NCBI RefSeq assembly: GCF_008704655.1 | Contig: NZ_CP023688.1 | Span: 6,253,501 to 6,317,500 of the forward strand | Length of the DNA stretch: 64,000 nt | Direction of reading: 5' to 3' | From: Streptomyces rimosus | Lineage (GTDB): Bacteria; Actinomycetota; Actinomycetes; Streptomycetales; Streptomycetaceae | Shown: in pieces, positions 52,858 to 62,009 of the stretch | How the letters are laid out: the number at the start of each line of letters is the position of its first letter | Numbering within the stretch: position 1 is the first letter of the stretch | Made by a program: the position numbers and the translations under genes | Notes under the pieces: model-generated | Seen by the model: the letters and a program-made list of their open reading frames with translations, nothing else | Told to the model about the DNA's origin: nothing | Database searches by the model: none

Positions 52858-53668
52858 CAAAGTCGATCAACTCCTCCACCCGCCCCAGCAGGGCCGGCTC
52901 CAGGTCCTTGTAGGAGTGGACCGAGCCGAGGATGCGCTGCCACGCGGCGCCCGTGTTCTCCGGCCAGCCCAGGGACCGGCACACGCCTGTCTTCCAGTCC
53001 TGGCCGTGGGGGACGGTCGGCCAGGCGGGGATGCCGACCGAGGACGGTTTCACGGCTTCCCAGACGTCGATGTACGGGTGGCCCACGACCAGGACGTCCG
53101 GGTCGGTGACCGAGGCCGCGATGCGGGATTCCTTCGAGCCGGGGACGAGGTGGTCGACCAGGACGCCGAGGCGGGCGTCGGGGCCGGGGGAGAAGGAGTG
53201 GACGATGGCGGGGAGGTCGTCGATGCCTTCCAGGTATTCGACGACGACGCCCTCGATGCGCAGGTCGTCGCCCCAGACGCGTTCGACCAGCTCGGCGTCG
53301 TGGCGTCCCTCCACGTAGATGCGCCCGGCGCGGGCGACCCGTGCGCGGGCGCCGGGGACGGCCAGCGAACCCGACGCCGTACGGGCGGGGCCGCGCGCGG
53401 CGGGCCGGGCCGACGGCCGTACGAGCGTGACGGGCTTGCCGTCCAGCAGGAAGCCGCGTGGCGTCATGGGGAAGACCCGGTGCTTGCCGAAGCGGTCTTC
53501 GAGGGTGACCGTGGGGCCCTCGGCGGTCTTCTCGCAGCGGACCACCGCGCCGCAGAACCCGGTCACGGCCTCCTCGACCACCAGGTCCGGCTCCGCCGCG
53601 ACCTCGGGGGCCGGCTGCTGCTTCTTCCACGGCGGGGTCAGGCCCGGGCCGTACTGTCTGCTGCGCAT
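52835..53668 (-). CDS. DUF3097 family protein
   Basis: The 277-residue protein matches the actinobacterial DUF3097 family by pattern: RQYGPGLTPPWKKQQ, DLVVEEAVTGFCGAVVRCEKTAEG, VTLEDRFGKHRVFPM, IYVEGRHDAELVERVWG, EYLEGIDDL and LVDHLVPGSKESR. The central VEGRHDAELV...DHLVPGSKE resembles a TOPRIM-type acidic arrangement, which is suggestive only. ATG 53668 is fixed by TATCGT on the minus strand 7 nt upstream. It follows the metallo-hydrolase gene by 28 bp on the same strand. Confidence 0.87.
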   Translation of the reverse strand: MRSRQYGPGLTPPWKKQQPAPEVAAEPDLVVEEAVTGFCGAVVRCEKTAEGPTVTLEDRFGKHRVFPMTPRGFLLDGKPVTLVRPSARPAARGPARTASGSLAVPGARARVARAGRIYVEGRHDAELVERVWGDDLRIEGVVVEYLEGIDDLPAIVHSFSPGPDARLGVLVDHLVPGSKESRIAASVTDPDVLVVGHPYIDVWEAVKPSSVGIPAWPTVPHGQDWKTGVCRSLGWPENTGAAWQRILGSVHSYKDLEPALLGRVEELIDFVTGGSGA

Positions 53669-53696
53669 CCGACAGACGATAAGAAGGGATGGCCGG

Positions 53697-54431
53697 TCAG
53701 CGCCGCGACACGCCGAAGCGACGGCTGAGCGCGTCACGTTGCTCACGGACGAATCGGGCATCCACGACAGCGCCGTGCCCGGGTACGTACACCGCGTCCT
53801 CCCCGCCGAGCGCCAGCAGCCGGTCCAGCGCGGCGGGCCACTGCCCGGGGACCGCGTCCGGCCCGGCCTGGGGCTCGCCGGACTCCTCGACCAGGTCGCC
53901 GCAGAAGACGACCTCGGGCGAGCCGTGCGTACCGGGGACGAGGACCACCAGGTCGTGGGCGGTGTGCCCGGGGCCGACGTTGGCGAGCAGCACCTGCCGG
54001 CCGCCGAGGTCGAGGACGCGTTCGCCGGAGACGAGGTGGTGCGGGCGGACGAGGAGATCGGTGGCCTCGGCGGCGGCGTCGGGGTCCACGCCGTACGACA
54101 CCGCGTCGCGCCGCAGCTCTTCCTGGGCGCGCGGCAGATACGTATCGAGACCCGCCGCTCCGAAGACCTGGACGCCCGCGAAGGCCGCGGCGCCCAGCAC
54201 GTGATCGAAGTGCGGGTGGGTCAGCGCGACGTGCGTCACGTCACGGCCCACGATGCCGCGCAGCTCGCGGCGCAGCCGGGCGCCGTCCCGGAGCGTCGCG
54301 CCGGTGTCGACGATCAGCACGCCGGTGGCGCCGACGACGGCACCGACGGTCTCGTCCCAGCCGGGCATCCGGCGCCGCCCGACCCCCGCGCCGAGCTCTT
54401 CCCACCCGGCTTCTTCCCACGTCGTACGCAT
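53697..54431 (-). CDS. Metallo-beta-lactamase fold hydrolase
   Basis: The 244 residues show the MBL signature [10 protein letters not shown] (His72, His74, Asp76, His77). Further ligands are His in GPGHTAHD, Asp in CGDLVEE and His in VPGHGAVV, so a complete di-metal site is likely. The substrate is unknown; the small size suits glyoxalase-II-like or related hydrolases. TAGCGT (54438-54443 on the plus strand as ACGCTA) is 6 nt before the ATG, a leaderless arrangement. Probably co-transcribed with the DUF3097 gene. Confidence 0.9.
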   Translation of the reverse strand: MRTTWEEAGWEELGAGVGRRRMPGWDETVGAVVGATGVLIVDTGATLRDGARLRRELRGIVGRDVTHVALTHPHFDHVLGAAAFAGVQVFGAAGLDTYLPRAQEELRRDAVSYGVDPDAAAEATDLLVRPHHLVSGERVLDLGGRQVLLANVGPGHTAHDLVVLVPGTHGSPEVVFCGDLVEESGEPQAGPDAVPGQWPAALDRLLALGGEDAVYVPGHGAVVDARFVREQRDALSRRFGVSRR

Positions 54432-54619
54432 ACCGAGACGCTAGCCGCCGGGGGCGGACCTCCGCCCGCCGGACCGTCGGACCCGCGCCTTCCGCGCCGC
54501 GATACGGTGGCCCGCCGGACCGGTGGTTCCCGGCCTCCCGCACGTACGCGCGGCCCGCCGCCCGTACGCCGCGATGCGCCGCCCCGGCCGTGCCGGGCAC
54601 GTCCCCGGTACCGCGGCCC

Positions 54620-54650
54620 TTGCCCTGCCCACGTGACCCGGCCGTACACT
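54620..54650 (+). promoter_or_regulatory. Candidate promoter of hrcA-dnaJ
   Basis: TTGCCC (54620-54625) and TACACT (54645-54650) lie 19 nt apart. The predicted start falls inside or just before the CIRCE element. Confidence 0.45.
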
Positions 54651-54660
54651 TGGTCCGGGT

Positions 54661-54687
54661 CTGGCACTCGGACCTGATGAGTGCCAG
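54661..54687 (+). promoter_or_regulatory. CIRCE element (HrcA operator)
   Basis: CTGGCACTC-N9-GAGTGCCAG is a perfect 9-bp inverted repeat with the exact 9-nt spacer of CIRCE (consensus TTAGCACTC-N9-GAGTGCTAA). It lies 65 nt before hrcA and overlaps the likely transcription start, so HrcA should autoregulate this operon. Confidence 0.93.
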
Positions 54688-54751
54688 GGAAGACGACCCG
54701 GGAAAGAACCGGCCCCGCGCCGGTGACACGGCCGGACTGGAGGTGTGCGCG

Positions 54752-55768
54752 ATGCTCAGTGAACGCAGACTCGAAGTGCTGCGCGCCATCGTCCAGGACT
54801 ATGTCGGGACCGAGGAGCCGGTCGGCTCCAAGGCGCTGACCCAGCGGCACAAGCTCGGTGTCTCACCCGCCACGGTCCGCAACGACATGGCGGCGCTGGA
54901 GGACGAGGGCTTCATCGCCCAGCCGCACACCAGCGCCGGGCGCATCCCCACGGACAAGGGCTACCGTCTCTTCGTCGACAAGCTGGCGGGCGTCAAGCCG
55001 CTTTCCAGCCCCGAGCGGCGCGCCATCCAGAACTTCCTGGACGGCGCCGTCGACCTCGACGACGTGGTGGGGCGTACGGTACGGCTGCTGGCGCAGCTCA
55101 CGCGGCAGGTCGCCGTCGTGCAGTACCCGTCCCTGACCCGGTCCACGGTGCGTCATGTGGAACTGCTGTCGATGGCTCCGGCGCGGCTGATGCTGGTCCT
55201 GATCACGGACACCGGCCGGGTCGAGCAGCGCATGGTGGACTGTCCGGCGCCGTTCGGTGAGACCTCCTTGGCGGACCTGCGGGCGCGGCTGAACAGCCGC
55301 GTGGTGGGCCGGCGGTTCACGGACGTGCCGCAGCTCGTGCAGGATCTCCCGGAGTCCTTCGAGCAGGAGGACCGGGGGACGGTCTCGACAGTCCTGTCGG
55401 TGTTGCTGGAGACTTTGGTGGAGGAGACCGAAGAGCGGCTGATGATCGGCGGCACCGCCAATCTCACGCGCTTCGGGCACGATTTCCCACTGACCATCCG
55501 GCCGGTGCTGGAGGCTCTGGAGGAGCAGGTGGTGCTCCTCAAACTGCTCGGGGAGGCCAAGGACTCCGGCATGACCGTACGCATCGGGCATGAGAATGCC
55601 CATGAGGGCCTGACGTCCACATCGGTCGTCGCGGTCGGCTACGGTTCGGGCGACGAGGCAGTCGCCAAACTCGGCGTGGTCGGACCGACCCGCATGGACT
55701 ACCCCGGAACGATGGGAGCGGTACGCGCAGTGGCACGTTACGTCGGACAGATCCTCGCGGAGTCGTAA
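54752..55768 (+). CDS. hrcA: Heat-inducible transcription repressor HrcA
   Basis: HrcA represses CIRCE-controlled chaperone genes. The 338 residues start [29 protein letters not shown], with a winged helix ([33 protein letters not shown]), then the GAF-like core and dimer region ending [16 protein letters not shown] at 54739-54743 fixes the ATG at 54752. Abuts dnaJ directly, so the two are co-transcribed, and the operator lies upstream. Confidence 0.97.
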   Translation: MLSERRLEVLRAIVQDYVGTEEPVGSKALTQRHKLGVSPATVRNDMAALEDEGFIAQPHTSAGRIPTDKGYRLFVDKLAGVKPLSSPERRAIQNFLDGAVDLDDVVGRTVRLLAQLTRQVAVVQYPSLTRSTVRHVELLSMAPARLMLVLITDTGRVEQRMVDCPAPFGETSLADLRARLNSRVVGRRFTDVPQLVQDLPESFEQEDRGTVSTVLSVLLETLVEETEERLMIGGTANLTRFGHDFPLTIRPVLEALEEQVVLLKLLGEAKDSGMTVRIGHENAHEGLTSTSVVAVGYGSGDEAVAKLGVVGPTRMDYPGTMGAVRAVARYVGQILAES

Positions 55769-56905
55769 GTGGCCACGGACTATTACGCGGTCCTCGGCGT
55801 ACGGCGCGACGCCTCGCAGGACGAGATCAAGAAGGCTTTCCGGCGGCTGGCGCGCGAGCTGCACCCGGATGTGAACCCCGACCCGAAGACCCAGGAGCGG
55901 TTCAAGGAGATCAACGCCGCTTACGAGGTGCTCTCGGACCCGCAGAAGAAGCAGGTCTACGACCTCGGCGGCGACCCCCTCTCGCAGGCGGGTGGCGGCG
56001 GCGGGGCCGGCGGCTTCGGCGCGGGCTTCGGCAACTTCTCCGACATCATGGACGCGTTCTTCGGCACGGCCTCGCAGCGCGGACCGCGGTCCCGCACGCG
56101 CCGCGGCCAGGACGCGATGATCCGGCTGGACGTCGAGCTGGACGAGGCGGCCTTCGGCACCACCAAGGACATCCAGGTCGACACCGCCGTCGTCTGCACG
56201 ACCTGTTCGGGCGAGGGCGCCGCGCCCGGCACCTCGGCGCAGACCTGTGACATGTGCCGCGGCCGCGGCGAGGTCTCCCAGGTCACCCGGTCCTTCCTGG
56301 GCCAGGTCATGACCTCCCGGCCGTGCCCGCAGTGCCAGGGCTTCGGTACGGTCGTGCCGACCCCGTGCCCCGAGTGCGCCGGCGACGGCCGCATCCGCTC
56401 GCGCCGTACGCTCACGGTCAAGATCCCGGCCGGTGTGGACAACGGCACGCGCATCCAGCTCGCCGGCGAGGGCGAGGTCGGCCCCGGCGGCGGCCCGGCC
56501 GGCGACCTGTACGTCGAGATCCACGAGCTGCCGCACCCGACGTTCCAGCGGCGCGGCGACGACCTGCACTGCACGGTCACGATCCCGATGACGGCGGCGG
56601 CGCTGGGCACGAAGTGCCCGCTGGAGACGCTGGACGGCGTGGAGGAGATCGACATCCGGCCCGGAACCCAGTCCGGCCAGTCGATCCCGCTGCACGGCCG
56701 CGGCGTCACCCACCTGCGCGGCAACGGCCGCGGTGACCTCATCGTGCACGTCGAGGTCATCACGCCGAACAAGCTCGACGCGGAGCAGGAGGAACTGCTG
56801 CGCCGCCTCGCCAAGCTCCGCAACGAGGAACGCCCGCAGGGACAGTTCCAGCCGGGGCAGCAGGGACTGTTCTCGCGGCTGAAGGATGCGTTCAACGGGC
56901 GCTGA
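55769..56905 (+). CDS. dnaJ: Molecular chaperone DnaJ
   Basis: The 378-residue type I J-protein stimulates DnaK. It has the J domain with His32-Pro33-Asp34, a Gly/Phe-rich region (about 70-95) and four complete CxxCxGxG zinc repeats (CTTCSGEG, CDMCRGRG, CPQCQGFG, CPECAGDG). A C-terminal substrate-binding domain follows. The GTG starts immediately after the hrcA stop. Streptomycetes usually have a second dnaJ in the dnaK operon; this is the hrcA-linked one (often called dnaJ2). A hairpin at 56926-56956 ends the operon. Confidence 0.97.
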   Translation: MATDYYAVLGVRRDASQDEIKKAFRRLARELHPDVNPDPKTQERFKEINAAYEVLSDPQKKQVYDLGGDPLSQAGGGGGAGGFGAGFGNFSDIMDAFFGTASQRGPRSRTRRGQDAMIRLDVELDEAAFGTTKDIQVDTAVVCTTCSGEGAAPGTSAQTCDMCRGRGEVSQVTRSFLGQVMTSRPCPQCQGFGTVVPTPCPECAGDGRIRSRRTLTVKIPAGVDNGTRIQLAGEGEVGPGGGPAGDLYVEIHELPHPTFQRRGDDLHCTVTIPMTAAALGTKCPLETLDGVEEIDIRPGTQSGQSIPLHGRGVTHLRGNGRGDLIVHVEVITPNKLDAEQEELLRRLAKLRNEERPQGQFQPGQQGLFSRLKDAFNGR

Positions 56906-56925
56906 TCCGTACGAGGGCCAGGTGG

Positions 56926-56956
56926 ACGGCGGTCGGGCTCCGTGCCCGGCCGCCGT
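56926..56956 (+). terminator. Terminator of hrcA-dnaJ
   Basis: A 12-bp stem (56926-56937 with 56945-56956) with one mismatched pair and a 7-nt loop lies 20 nt after dnaJ. Confidence 0.6.
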
Positions 56957-57079
56957 TCTCGTTCACCCGCCCGCCGCCCTCCCGTCCGTGCCCGAACTGC
57001 CCCGATGGCCAGGCGTGTTTGATCTTGGTGCGGACGGACCCGGTTCGGGCCCGGGCGTGTGGCGTGACACGATGTGCGC

Positions 57080-58237
57080 ATGCCCACAGCGCTGACCGAT
57101 CTCTGCCGTTATCCGATCGCGCAGGCTCCGATGGCGGGCGGGGTGGCCCGCCCGGAGCTGGCCGCCGCCGTCTGCGGAGCAGGCGGGCTCGGCTTCCTGG
57201 CCGCCGGGTACAAGACCGCGGACGGCATGTACCAGGAGATCAAACAGCTGCGCGGGCTGACCGACCGGCCGTTCGGCGTGAACCTCTTCATGCCGCAGCC
57301 CTCGCTCGCCGAGAACGCGGCCGTCGAGGTCTACCGCGAGCAGCTCGCGGGCGAGTCGGCCTGGTACGAGACCCCGCTGGACGAGATCGACCCGTACGGC
57401 GGCGTCGACGACGGGTACGAGGCCAAGCTCGCCATCCTGCGCGAGGACCCGGTGCCGGTCGTCTCGTTCCACTTCGGCTGTCCCTCGCGCGCGGTGCTCG
57501 ACGGCTTCGCCAAGGTCGGTACGTACACGATCGTGACCGCCACCACCGCGGCCGAGGCGCAGGCCGCGCAGTGGTCCGGCGCCGACGCGGTCTGTGTGCA
57601 GGGCGTCGAGGCGGGCGGCCACCAGGGCACCCACCGGGACGACCCGCAGGCCGACGGCACCGGCTCCGGGCTCGGGCTGCTGTCGCTGATCGCGCAGGTG
57701 CGCGAGGCCGTGCAGATACCGATCATCGCGGCGGGCGGCCTGATGCGCGGCTCGCAGATCGCCGGGGTGCTGGCGGCGGGCGCGGCGATGGCGCAGCTCG
57801 GTACGGCCTTCCTGGTCACCCCGGAGTCGGGCGCGCACGCGCTGCACAAGCAGGCGATGACCAACCCCCTGTTCACCCGTACGGAGTTGACCCGGGCCTT
57901 CTCCGGGCGCCCGGCCCGCGGCCTGGTGAACCGCTTCCTGCGCGAGCACGGCCCGTACGCCCCGGCCGCCTATCCGGCCGTACACCACCTGACCTCGGGT
58001 CTGCGCAAGGCCGCCGCGAAGACGGGCGACGCGCAGGGCATGGCGCTGTGGGCGGGGCAGGGGCACCGGCTGGCGCGGCAGATGCCGGCCGGGCAGCTGG
58101 TCGAGGTGCTGATGGCCGAACTGGACGCGGCGCGCGCCGGGCTGGGCCTCGGCGCCGGACAGGCCGCCGGTCCGGCGGCGCACCCGGACCAGCAGGCCGG
58201 TCCGGGGGTCACGGGTGAGCTGGGAGGTGCGCTGTGA
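57080..58237 (+). CDS. Nitronate monooxygenase family flavoprotein
   Basis: The 385-residue TIM-barrel FMN enzyme begins YPIAQAPMAGGVARPELAAAV and has GGLGFLAAGYK, PVVSFHFGCPS, ADAVCVQGVEAGGHQGTH (with the proposed catalytic His) and AAGGLMRGSQIAGVLAAGAAMAQLGTAF. Nitronate monooxygenases detoxify nitronates such as propionate-3-nitronate; some relatives have other roles. ATG 57080 is chosen over GTG 57074. Its stop overlaps the rsmE start, so the two are coupled. Confidence 0.92.
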   Translation: MPTALTDLCRYPIAQAPMAGGVARPELAAAVCGAGGLGFLAAGYKTADGMYQEIKQLRGLTDRPFGVNLFMPQPSLAENAAVEVYREQLAGESAWYETPLDEIDPYGGVDDGYEAKLAILREDPVPVVSFHFGCPSRAVLDGFAKVGTYTIVTATTAAEAQAAQWSGADAVCVQGVEAGGHQGTHRDDPQADGTGSGLGLLSLIAQVREAVQIPIIAAGGLMRGSQIAGVLAAGAAMAQLGTAFLVTPESGAHALHKQAMTNPLFTRTELTRAFSGRPARGLVNRFLREHGPYAPAAYPAVHHLTSGLRKAAAKTGDAQGMALWAGQGHRLARQMPAGQLVEVLMAELDAARAGLGLGAGQAAGPAAHPDQQAGPGVTGELGGAL

Positions 58238-58977
58238 CGGCGCCGGTCTTTCTTGTCGACAGCGTCCCGGGTCCGGGGGAGACCGTGCTGGACGGGCCCG
58301 AGGGCCGGCACGCGGTCTCCGTGCGCCGGCTGCGCGCGGGCGAGCCCGTGGTGCTGACGGACGGGCGCGGCAGTGGAGCGGTGGGCGTGGTGCGGGCCGC
58401 CGAGGGCAAGGACCGGCTGGTCGTGGAGGTGACCGGCGAGCAGTCCGAGCCGGAGCCGGTGCCGCTGATCACCGTCGTACAGGCGCTGCCCAAGGGCGAT
58501 CGCGGCGAGCTGGCCGTGGAGACCATGACGGAGACCGGCGTGGATGCCATCGTTCCGTGGGCCGCGTCCCGGTGCATCACCCAGTGGAAGGGTGAGCGGG
58601 CCGCGAAGTCCCTGGCCAAGTGGCGCAACACGGCGCGCGAGGCGGGCAAGCAGGCGCGCCGGCTGCGCTTTCCCGAGGTCACCGACCTGATGTCCACGAA
58701 GCAGGTCGCGGCGCTGCTCGCGGAGGCGGATTTCGCCGCCGTCCTGCATGAGGACCGGGACGCGGGCAGTGCCCCGCTGGCGTCCGTCGAACTCCCGGCG
58801 TCCGGCCGGATCGTGCTCGTCGTCGGCCCCGAAGGCGGCGTGTCGCCGGAAGAGTTGGCGGCGTTCGAGGAGGCGGGGGCCAAGGCGTACCGGCTCGGGT
58901 GGAGCGTGCTGCGGACGTCCACGGCGGGCACGGCGGCCACGGCGCTGCTGCTCGGCCGTACGGGGCGCTGGAGCTGA
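58234..58977 (+). CDS. rsmE: 16S rRNA (uracil1498-N3)-methyltransferase RsmE
   Basis: RsmE methylates U1498 of 16S rRNA using S-adenosylmethionine. The 247-residue SPOUT protein has an N-terminal PUA-like domain (GRHAVSVRRLRAGEPVVLTDG) and the knot motifs LVVGPEGGVSPEEL and LGWSVLRTSTAGTAA. The GTG start overlaps the previous stop. In many actinomycetes rsmE follows dnaJ directly; here the monooxygenase sits between. A strong hairpin at 59020-59060 follows. Confidence 0.96.
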   Translation: MTAPVFLVDSVPGPGETVLDGPEGRHAVSVRRLRAGEPVVLTDGRGSGAVGVVRAAEGKDRLVVEVTGEQSEPEPVPLITVVQALPKGDRGELAVETMTETGVDAIVPWAASRCITQWKGERAAKSLAKWRNTAREAGKQARRLRFPEVTDLMSTKQVAALLAEADFAAVLHEDRDAGSAPLASVELPASGRIVLVVGPEGGVSPEELAAFEEAGAKAYRLGWSVLRTSTAGTAATALLLGRTGRWS

Positions 58978-59019
58978 CGTAGCGCCAGAAGGCGGCGACG
59001 GCCTGCCCGCAACAGCTGA

Positions 59020-59060
59020 ACGGCGGGGCCGCGGCATGCGTGATGCCACGGCCCCGCCGT
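59020..59060. terminator. Bidirectional terminator (rsmE / OsmC gene)
   Basis: ACGGCGGGGCCG pairs with CGGCCCCGCCGT, and the stem continues through GGCAT/ATGCC around a 5-nt loop after one mismatch. It lies between convergent genes. Confidence 0.8.
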
Positions 59061-59079
59061 CGTCGTATCGCCTGCCGGA

Positions 59080-59508
59080 TCAGACCAGCTCGGCGTTGAG
59101 GGTGATGTTCTTGACGCCGGCCAGCGCCTGGCTCACCGGGCAGTTCTTCTTGGCGTCCTCGGCCGCGGCCTGGAAGTCCTCCTCGGACAGGCCCGGCACG
59201 CTGGCCTTGACGCTCAGCACGATGCCGGTGATGCCCTCGCCCGGCTGGAACGTCACATCGGCCTTGGTGTCGAGGGCCGCGACGGTGTAGCCCTTGCCGG
59301 CCAGGCCGTGCGAGAAGGCCATCGAGTAGCAGGACGAGTGAGCCGCCGCGATCAGCTCCTCGGGGCTGGTGACGCCGTTCGGCTGCTCGGCGCGGGCCGG
59401 CCAGTTCACGTCGAACGTGCCGACGTTCGAGGACGACAGGGCGACGCTGCCCTTGCCCTCCATGAGGTTGCCTTCCCAGTGGGTCTGCGCGGTGCGGGTG
59501 GTTGCCAT
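59080..59508 (-). CDS. OsmC/Ohr family peroxide reductase
   Basis: The 142-residue protein reduces organic hydroperoxides. The two redox cysteines are present in AAHSSCYSMAFS and KKNCPVSQAL, and the opening TRTAQTHWEGNLMEGKGSV is OsmC-like (OsmC subgroup rather than Ohr). The ATG at 59508 is preceded on the minus strand by AGGAGTC. Oxidative or osmotic stress control is usual for the family, but no operator is recognised here. Confidence 0.93.
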   Translation of the reverse strand: MATTRTAQTHWEGNLMEGKGSVALSSSNVGTFDVNWPARAEQPNGVTSPEELIAAAHSSCYSMAFSHGLAGKGYTVAALDTKADVTFQPGEGITGIVLSVKASVPGLSEEDFQAAAEDAKKNCPVSQALAGVKNITLNAELV

Positions 59509-59714
59509 GGTGGATGACTCCTGGTCGTGGGCGGTTGGCGGTCTGTGTGGATCAGCTTAGTGATTCCGGCGCGGCGCACGGCGGGACCCGGACAGGCGGA
59601 ACGCGTCGGTCCGTACGGGGAGGGACCGGGCGGTACGCGGTCCGTACGGGCGGCGGCGCACACTGGCCGAGCCGGGACTGTTGGTCCGGGGGCGGTGGTG
59701 GGACGCTGCCGGAC

Positions 59715-60572
59715 ATGGGGTCCATGGGGCGCTTACGAGACGTACCGTACGTACGGCCGCGGCTCGCGCGGACCGGCAGGTCCCGGGCCGGATCGGCCCG
59801 GCGCGGCAGGCTGCTCGCGGTGGTGGGCGCAGCGGGCGCGGCGGTCGTCGCGGTGTCCGCGTGTGAGCCGGCCGGCGGGCTGAACACCTCGTCGATCGCT
59901 TACACCACCGACCAGGCGGGGACCGCGGCGCTGAAGCGCATCGGTGTGAACGTCAGCTGGCTGAGCTGTACGGCGACCGTTCCGCGCGACCAGCAGAGCA
60001 CCGCCAACGCCACGGCCACGGCGAGCCACCACACCGTCGTCACGGTGGACTGCCAGGGCCAGACCGCCCACCACAGCAAGATCACCATCACCGGCCGGGT
60101 CACCTCCGAGGTCGACGGCCGCTGCGTACGCGGCCGGCTGACCGCGCGGGTCGCCGGGCAGGTCGTCTTCCAGGTGGGCGTGCTCGGCAACTGCAACGCG
60201 GACGAGCCGACCGGCACCTCGCGGCCGACCGTCACCCGCACCGTCCAGCCGCCCAGCAGCGGCCACACGTCGCACGAGCCGCCGTACACCCCGCCCGTCA
60301 CGGTCACGGTCACGGCGCAGCCGTCGAACCCGGAGCCCGATCCGGACCCGTCGCCCAGCGACACCTGTTCGGACGACTCGCACGACCACGACGGCCAGGG
60401 GAACCACGACGGCAACGGCCACGACAACGGCAACGGCAACAGTCACGACAACGGCAACGGCAACCACGACGACCAGGGCAACCACGACGGCAACGGCAAC
60501 CACGACGGCCAGAACGGCAACGGCCACGACGGAAAGGACGGCCAGAAGCAGACCTGGGCCGCCGACCACTGA
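59715..60572 (+). CDS. Lipoprotein with His/Asn/Gly/Asp-rich C-terminal repeats
   Basis: The 285 residues start with an Arg-rich n-region and hydrophobic stretch ending in the lipobox VSAC (LLAVVGAAGAAVVAVSACEP), so it should be lipid-anchored outside the membrane. A compact Cys-containing domain (about 60-170, WLSCTATVPRD, VTVDCQGQ, GRCVRGRLTARV, LGNCNADE) could hold two disulfides. A Thr/Pro linker and a 60-residue tail of HDGNGN/HDNGNGN repeats follow. The tail may bind metal ions. Codon 7 is TTA (59733-59735), so translation probably needs bldA tRNA. ATG 59724 is an alternative start and keeps the TTA. Confidence 0.8.
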   Translation: MGSMGRLRDVPYVRPRLARTGRSRAGSARRGRLLAVVGAAGAAVVAVSACEPAGGLNTSSIAYTTDQAGTAALKRIGVNVSWLSCTATVPRDQQSTANATATASHHTVVTVDCQGQTAHHSKITITGRVTSEVDGRCVRGRLTARVAGQVVFQVGVLGNCNADEPTGTSRPTVTRTVQPPSSGHTSHEPPYTPPVTVTVTAQPSNPEPDPDPSPSDTCSDDSHDHDGQGNHDGNGHDNGNGNSHDNGNGNHDDQGNHDGNGNHDGQNGNGHDGKDGQKQTWAADH

Positions 60573-60697
60573 CCACCCGTCCGGCGCGCCGCCCCGGGCT
60601 CCCCCCGCCACCGGCCCGGCCGCCGCACCACCTCCCAAGGGCGGCCCGGTAACATCCGGACCCTAAGACGTGATGGCAACCCGGGAGGAGCCCACCG

Positions 60698-61054
60698 GTG
60701 GCGGGAGAACCGCAGGCCGACTGCCTGTTCTGCAAGATCGTGGCCGGCGAGGTGCCCGCGACGATCGTGCGGGAGACCGAGACGACCGTCGCCTTCCGGG
60801 ACATCAGCCCGCAGGCGCCGACGCACGTCCTGGTCATCCCCAAGGTGCACTACGCCAACGCCGGTGAGCTGGCCGCCGCCGAGCCGCGTATCGCCGGCGA
60901 GGTGCTGAGCGAGGCCGCCGCCGTGGCCGCCGACGAGAAGGTCGACGGGACGGGCTACCGCATCATCTTCAACACCGGCCCCGGCGCCGGCCAGACGGTC
61001 TTCCACGCCCACGCGCACGTCCTGGGCGGCCGCGACCTCCAGCGCCTGGTCTGA
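60698..61054 (+). CDS. HIT family protein (histidine triad)
   Basis: The 118-residue HINT-type nucleotide hydrolase or transferase has the triad His103-x-His105-x-His107 in FHAHAHVLGG and an N-terminal CLFCKIVAGEVP pair of Cys that may bind zinc. Such enzymes cleave nucleoside phosphoramidates. The GTG start has GGGAGGAG upstream. Located 21 bp before the RNase Z gene and probably in one operon with it. Confidence 0.93.
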   Translation: MAGEPQADCLFCKIVAGEVPATIVRETETTVAFRDISPQAPTHVLVIPKVHYANAGELAAAEPRIAGEVLSEAAAVAADEKVDGTGYRIIFNTGPGAGQTVFHAHAHVLGGRDLQRLV

Positions 61055-61075
61055 CGGAGCGGGAGCCCGAGCGCC

Positions 61076-61981
61076 TTGTCCGTACGCGAATTCGTCGTCC
61101 TCGGCACCGCCAGCCAGGTGCCCACCCGGCACCGCAACCACAACGGCTATCTGCTGCGCTGGGACGGCGAAGGCATCCTCTTCGACCCCGGTGAGGGCAC
61201 CCAGCGGCAGATGCTGCGTGCCGGGGTCGCCGCGCACGACATCAACCGGATCTGCGTCACCCACTTCCACGGCGACCACTCGCTCGGGCTCGCCGGGGTC
61301 ATCCAGCGCATCAACCTGGACCGGGTGCCGCACCCGGTCACCGCGCACTTCCCGGCGAGCGGCCGGCGCTTCTTCGACCGGCTGCGGTACGCCACCGCCT
61401 ACCGGGAGACGGTGCGGCTGGCCGAGGAGCCGGTGGCGGCCGACGGGGTACTGGCCGACACGCCCTCGTACACCCTGGAGGCGCGCAAGCTGTCCCACCC
61501 GGTCGAGGCGTACGGCTACCGTCTGACCGAGCCGGACGGGCGCCGGATGCTGCCGGAGAAGCTCGCCGCGCACGGCATCGCCGGACCGGACGTCGGCCGG
61601 CTCCAGCGGGAGGGCGCGCTGAACGGCGTCACCCTCGACGAGGTCAGCGAGGTCCGGCGCGGCCAGCGCTTCGCCTTCATCATGGACACCCGGCTGTGCG
61701 ACGGGGTGCACGCGCTCGCCGAGGGCTGCGACCTGCTCGTCATCGAGTCCACGTTCCTGGACGAGGACGTACGGCTGGCCACCGAACACGGCCATCTGAC
61801 GGCGGGCCAGGCGGCGCGCGTCGCCGCCGACGCGGGCGTACGCCACCTGGTCCTCACGCACTTCTCGCAGCGCTACTCGGACCCCTCGGAGTTCGAGCGC
61901 CAGGCCCGGTCCGCGGGCTTCGAAGGAGAGCTGACGATCGCCCGCGACCTGATGCGCGTCCCGGTCCCCAAGCGCACCTGA
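61076..61981 (+). CDS. rnz: Ribonuclease Z (tRNA 3'-endonuclease)
   Basis: RNase Z trims 3' trailers of tRNA precursors that lack an encoded CCA, such as the two tRNA-Ala genes in this window. The 301-residue MBL-fold protein has [24 protein letters not shown] and the metal motif [10 protein letters not shown] (His63, His65, Asp67, His68). An internal exosite-type arm and the late motif [12 protein letters not shown] also appear. The family N-terminus is reached only with a TTG start at 61076; no ATG or GTG fits. Confidence 0.94.
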   Translation: MSVREFVVLGTASQVPTRHRNHNGYLLRWDGEGILFDPGEGTQRQMLRAGVAAHDINRICVTHFHGDHSLGLAGVIQRINLDRVPHPVTAHFPASGRRFFDRLRYATAYRETVRLAEEPVAADGVLADTPSYTLEARKLSHPVEAYGYRLTEPDGRRMLPEKLAAHGIAGPDVGRLQREGALNGVTLDEVSEVRRGQRFAFIMDTRLCDGVHALAEGCDLLVIESTFLDEDVRLATEHGHLTAGQAARVAADAGVRHLVLTHFSQRYSDPSEFERQARSAGFEGELTIARDLMRVPVPKRT

Positions 61982-62009
61982 GGACGGGACGCGTACGCCG
62001 TCCGGCGGA

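Noticed and set aside
59502..59714. Upstream extension of the lipoprotein frame
   Set aside because: It would place 71 residues before the signal peptide and overlap the OsmC gene's start region.
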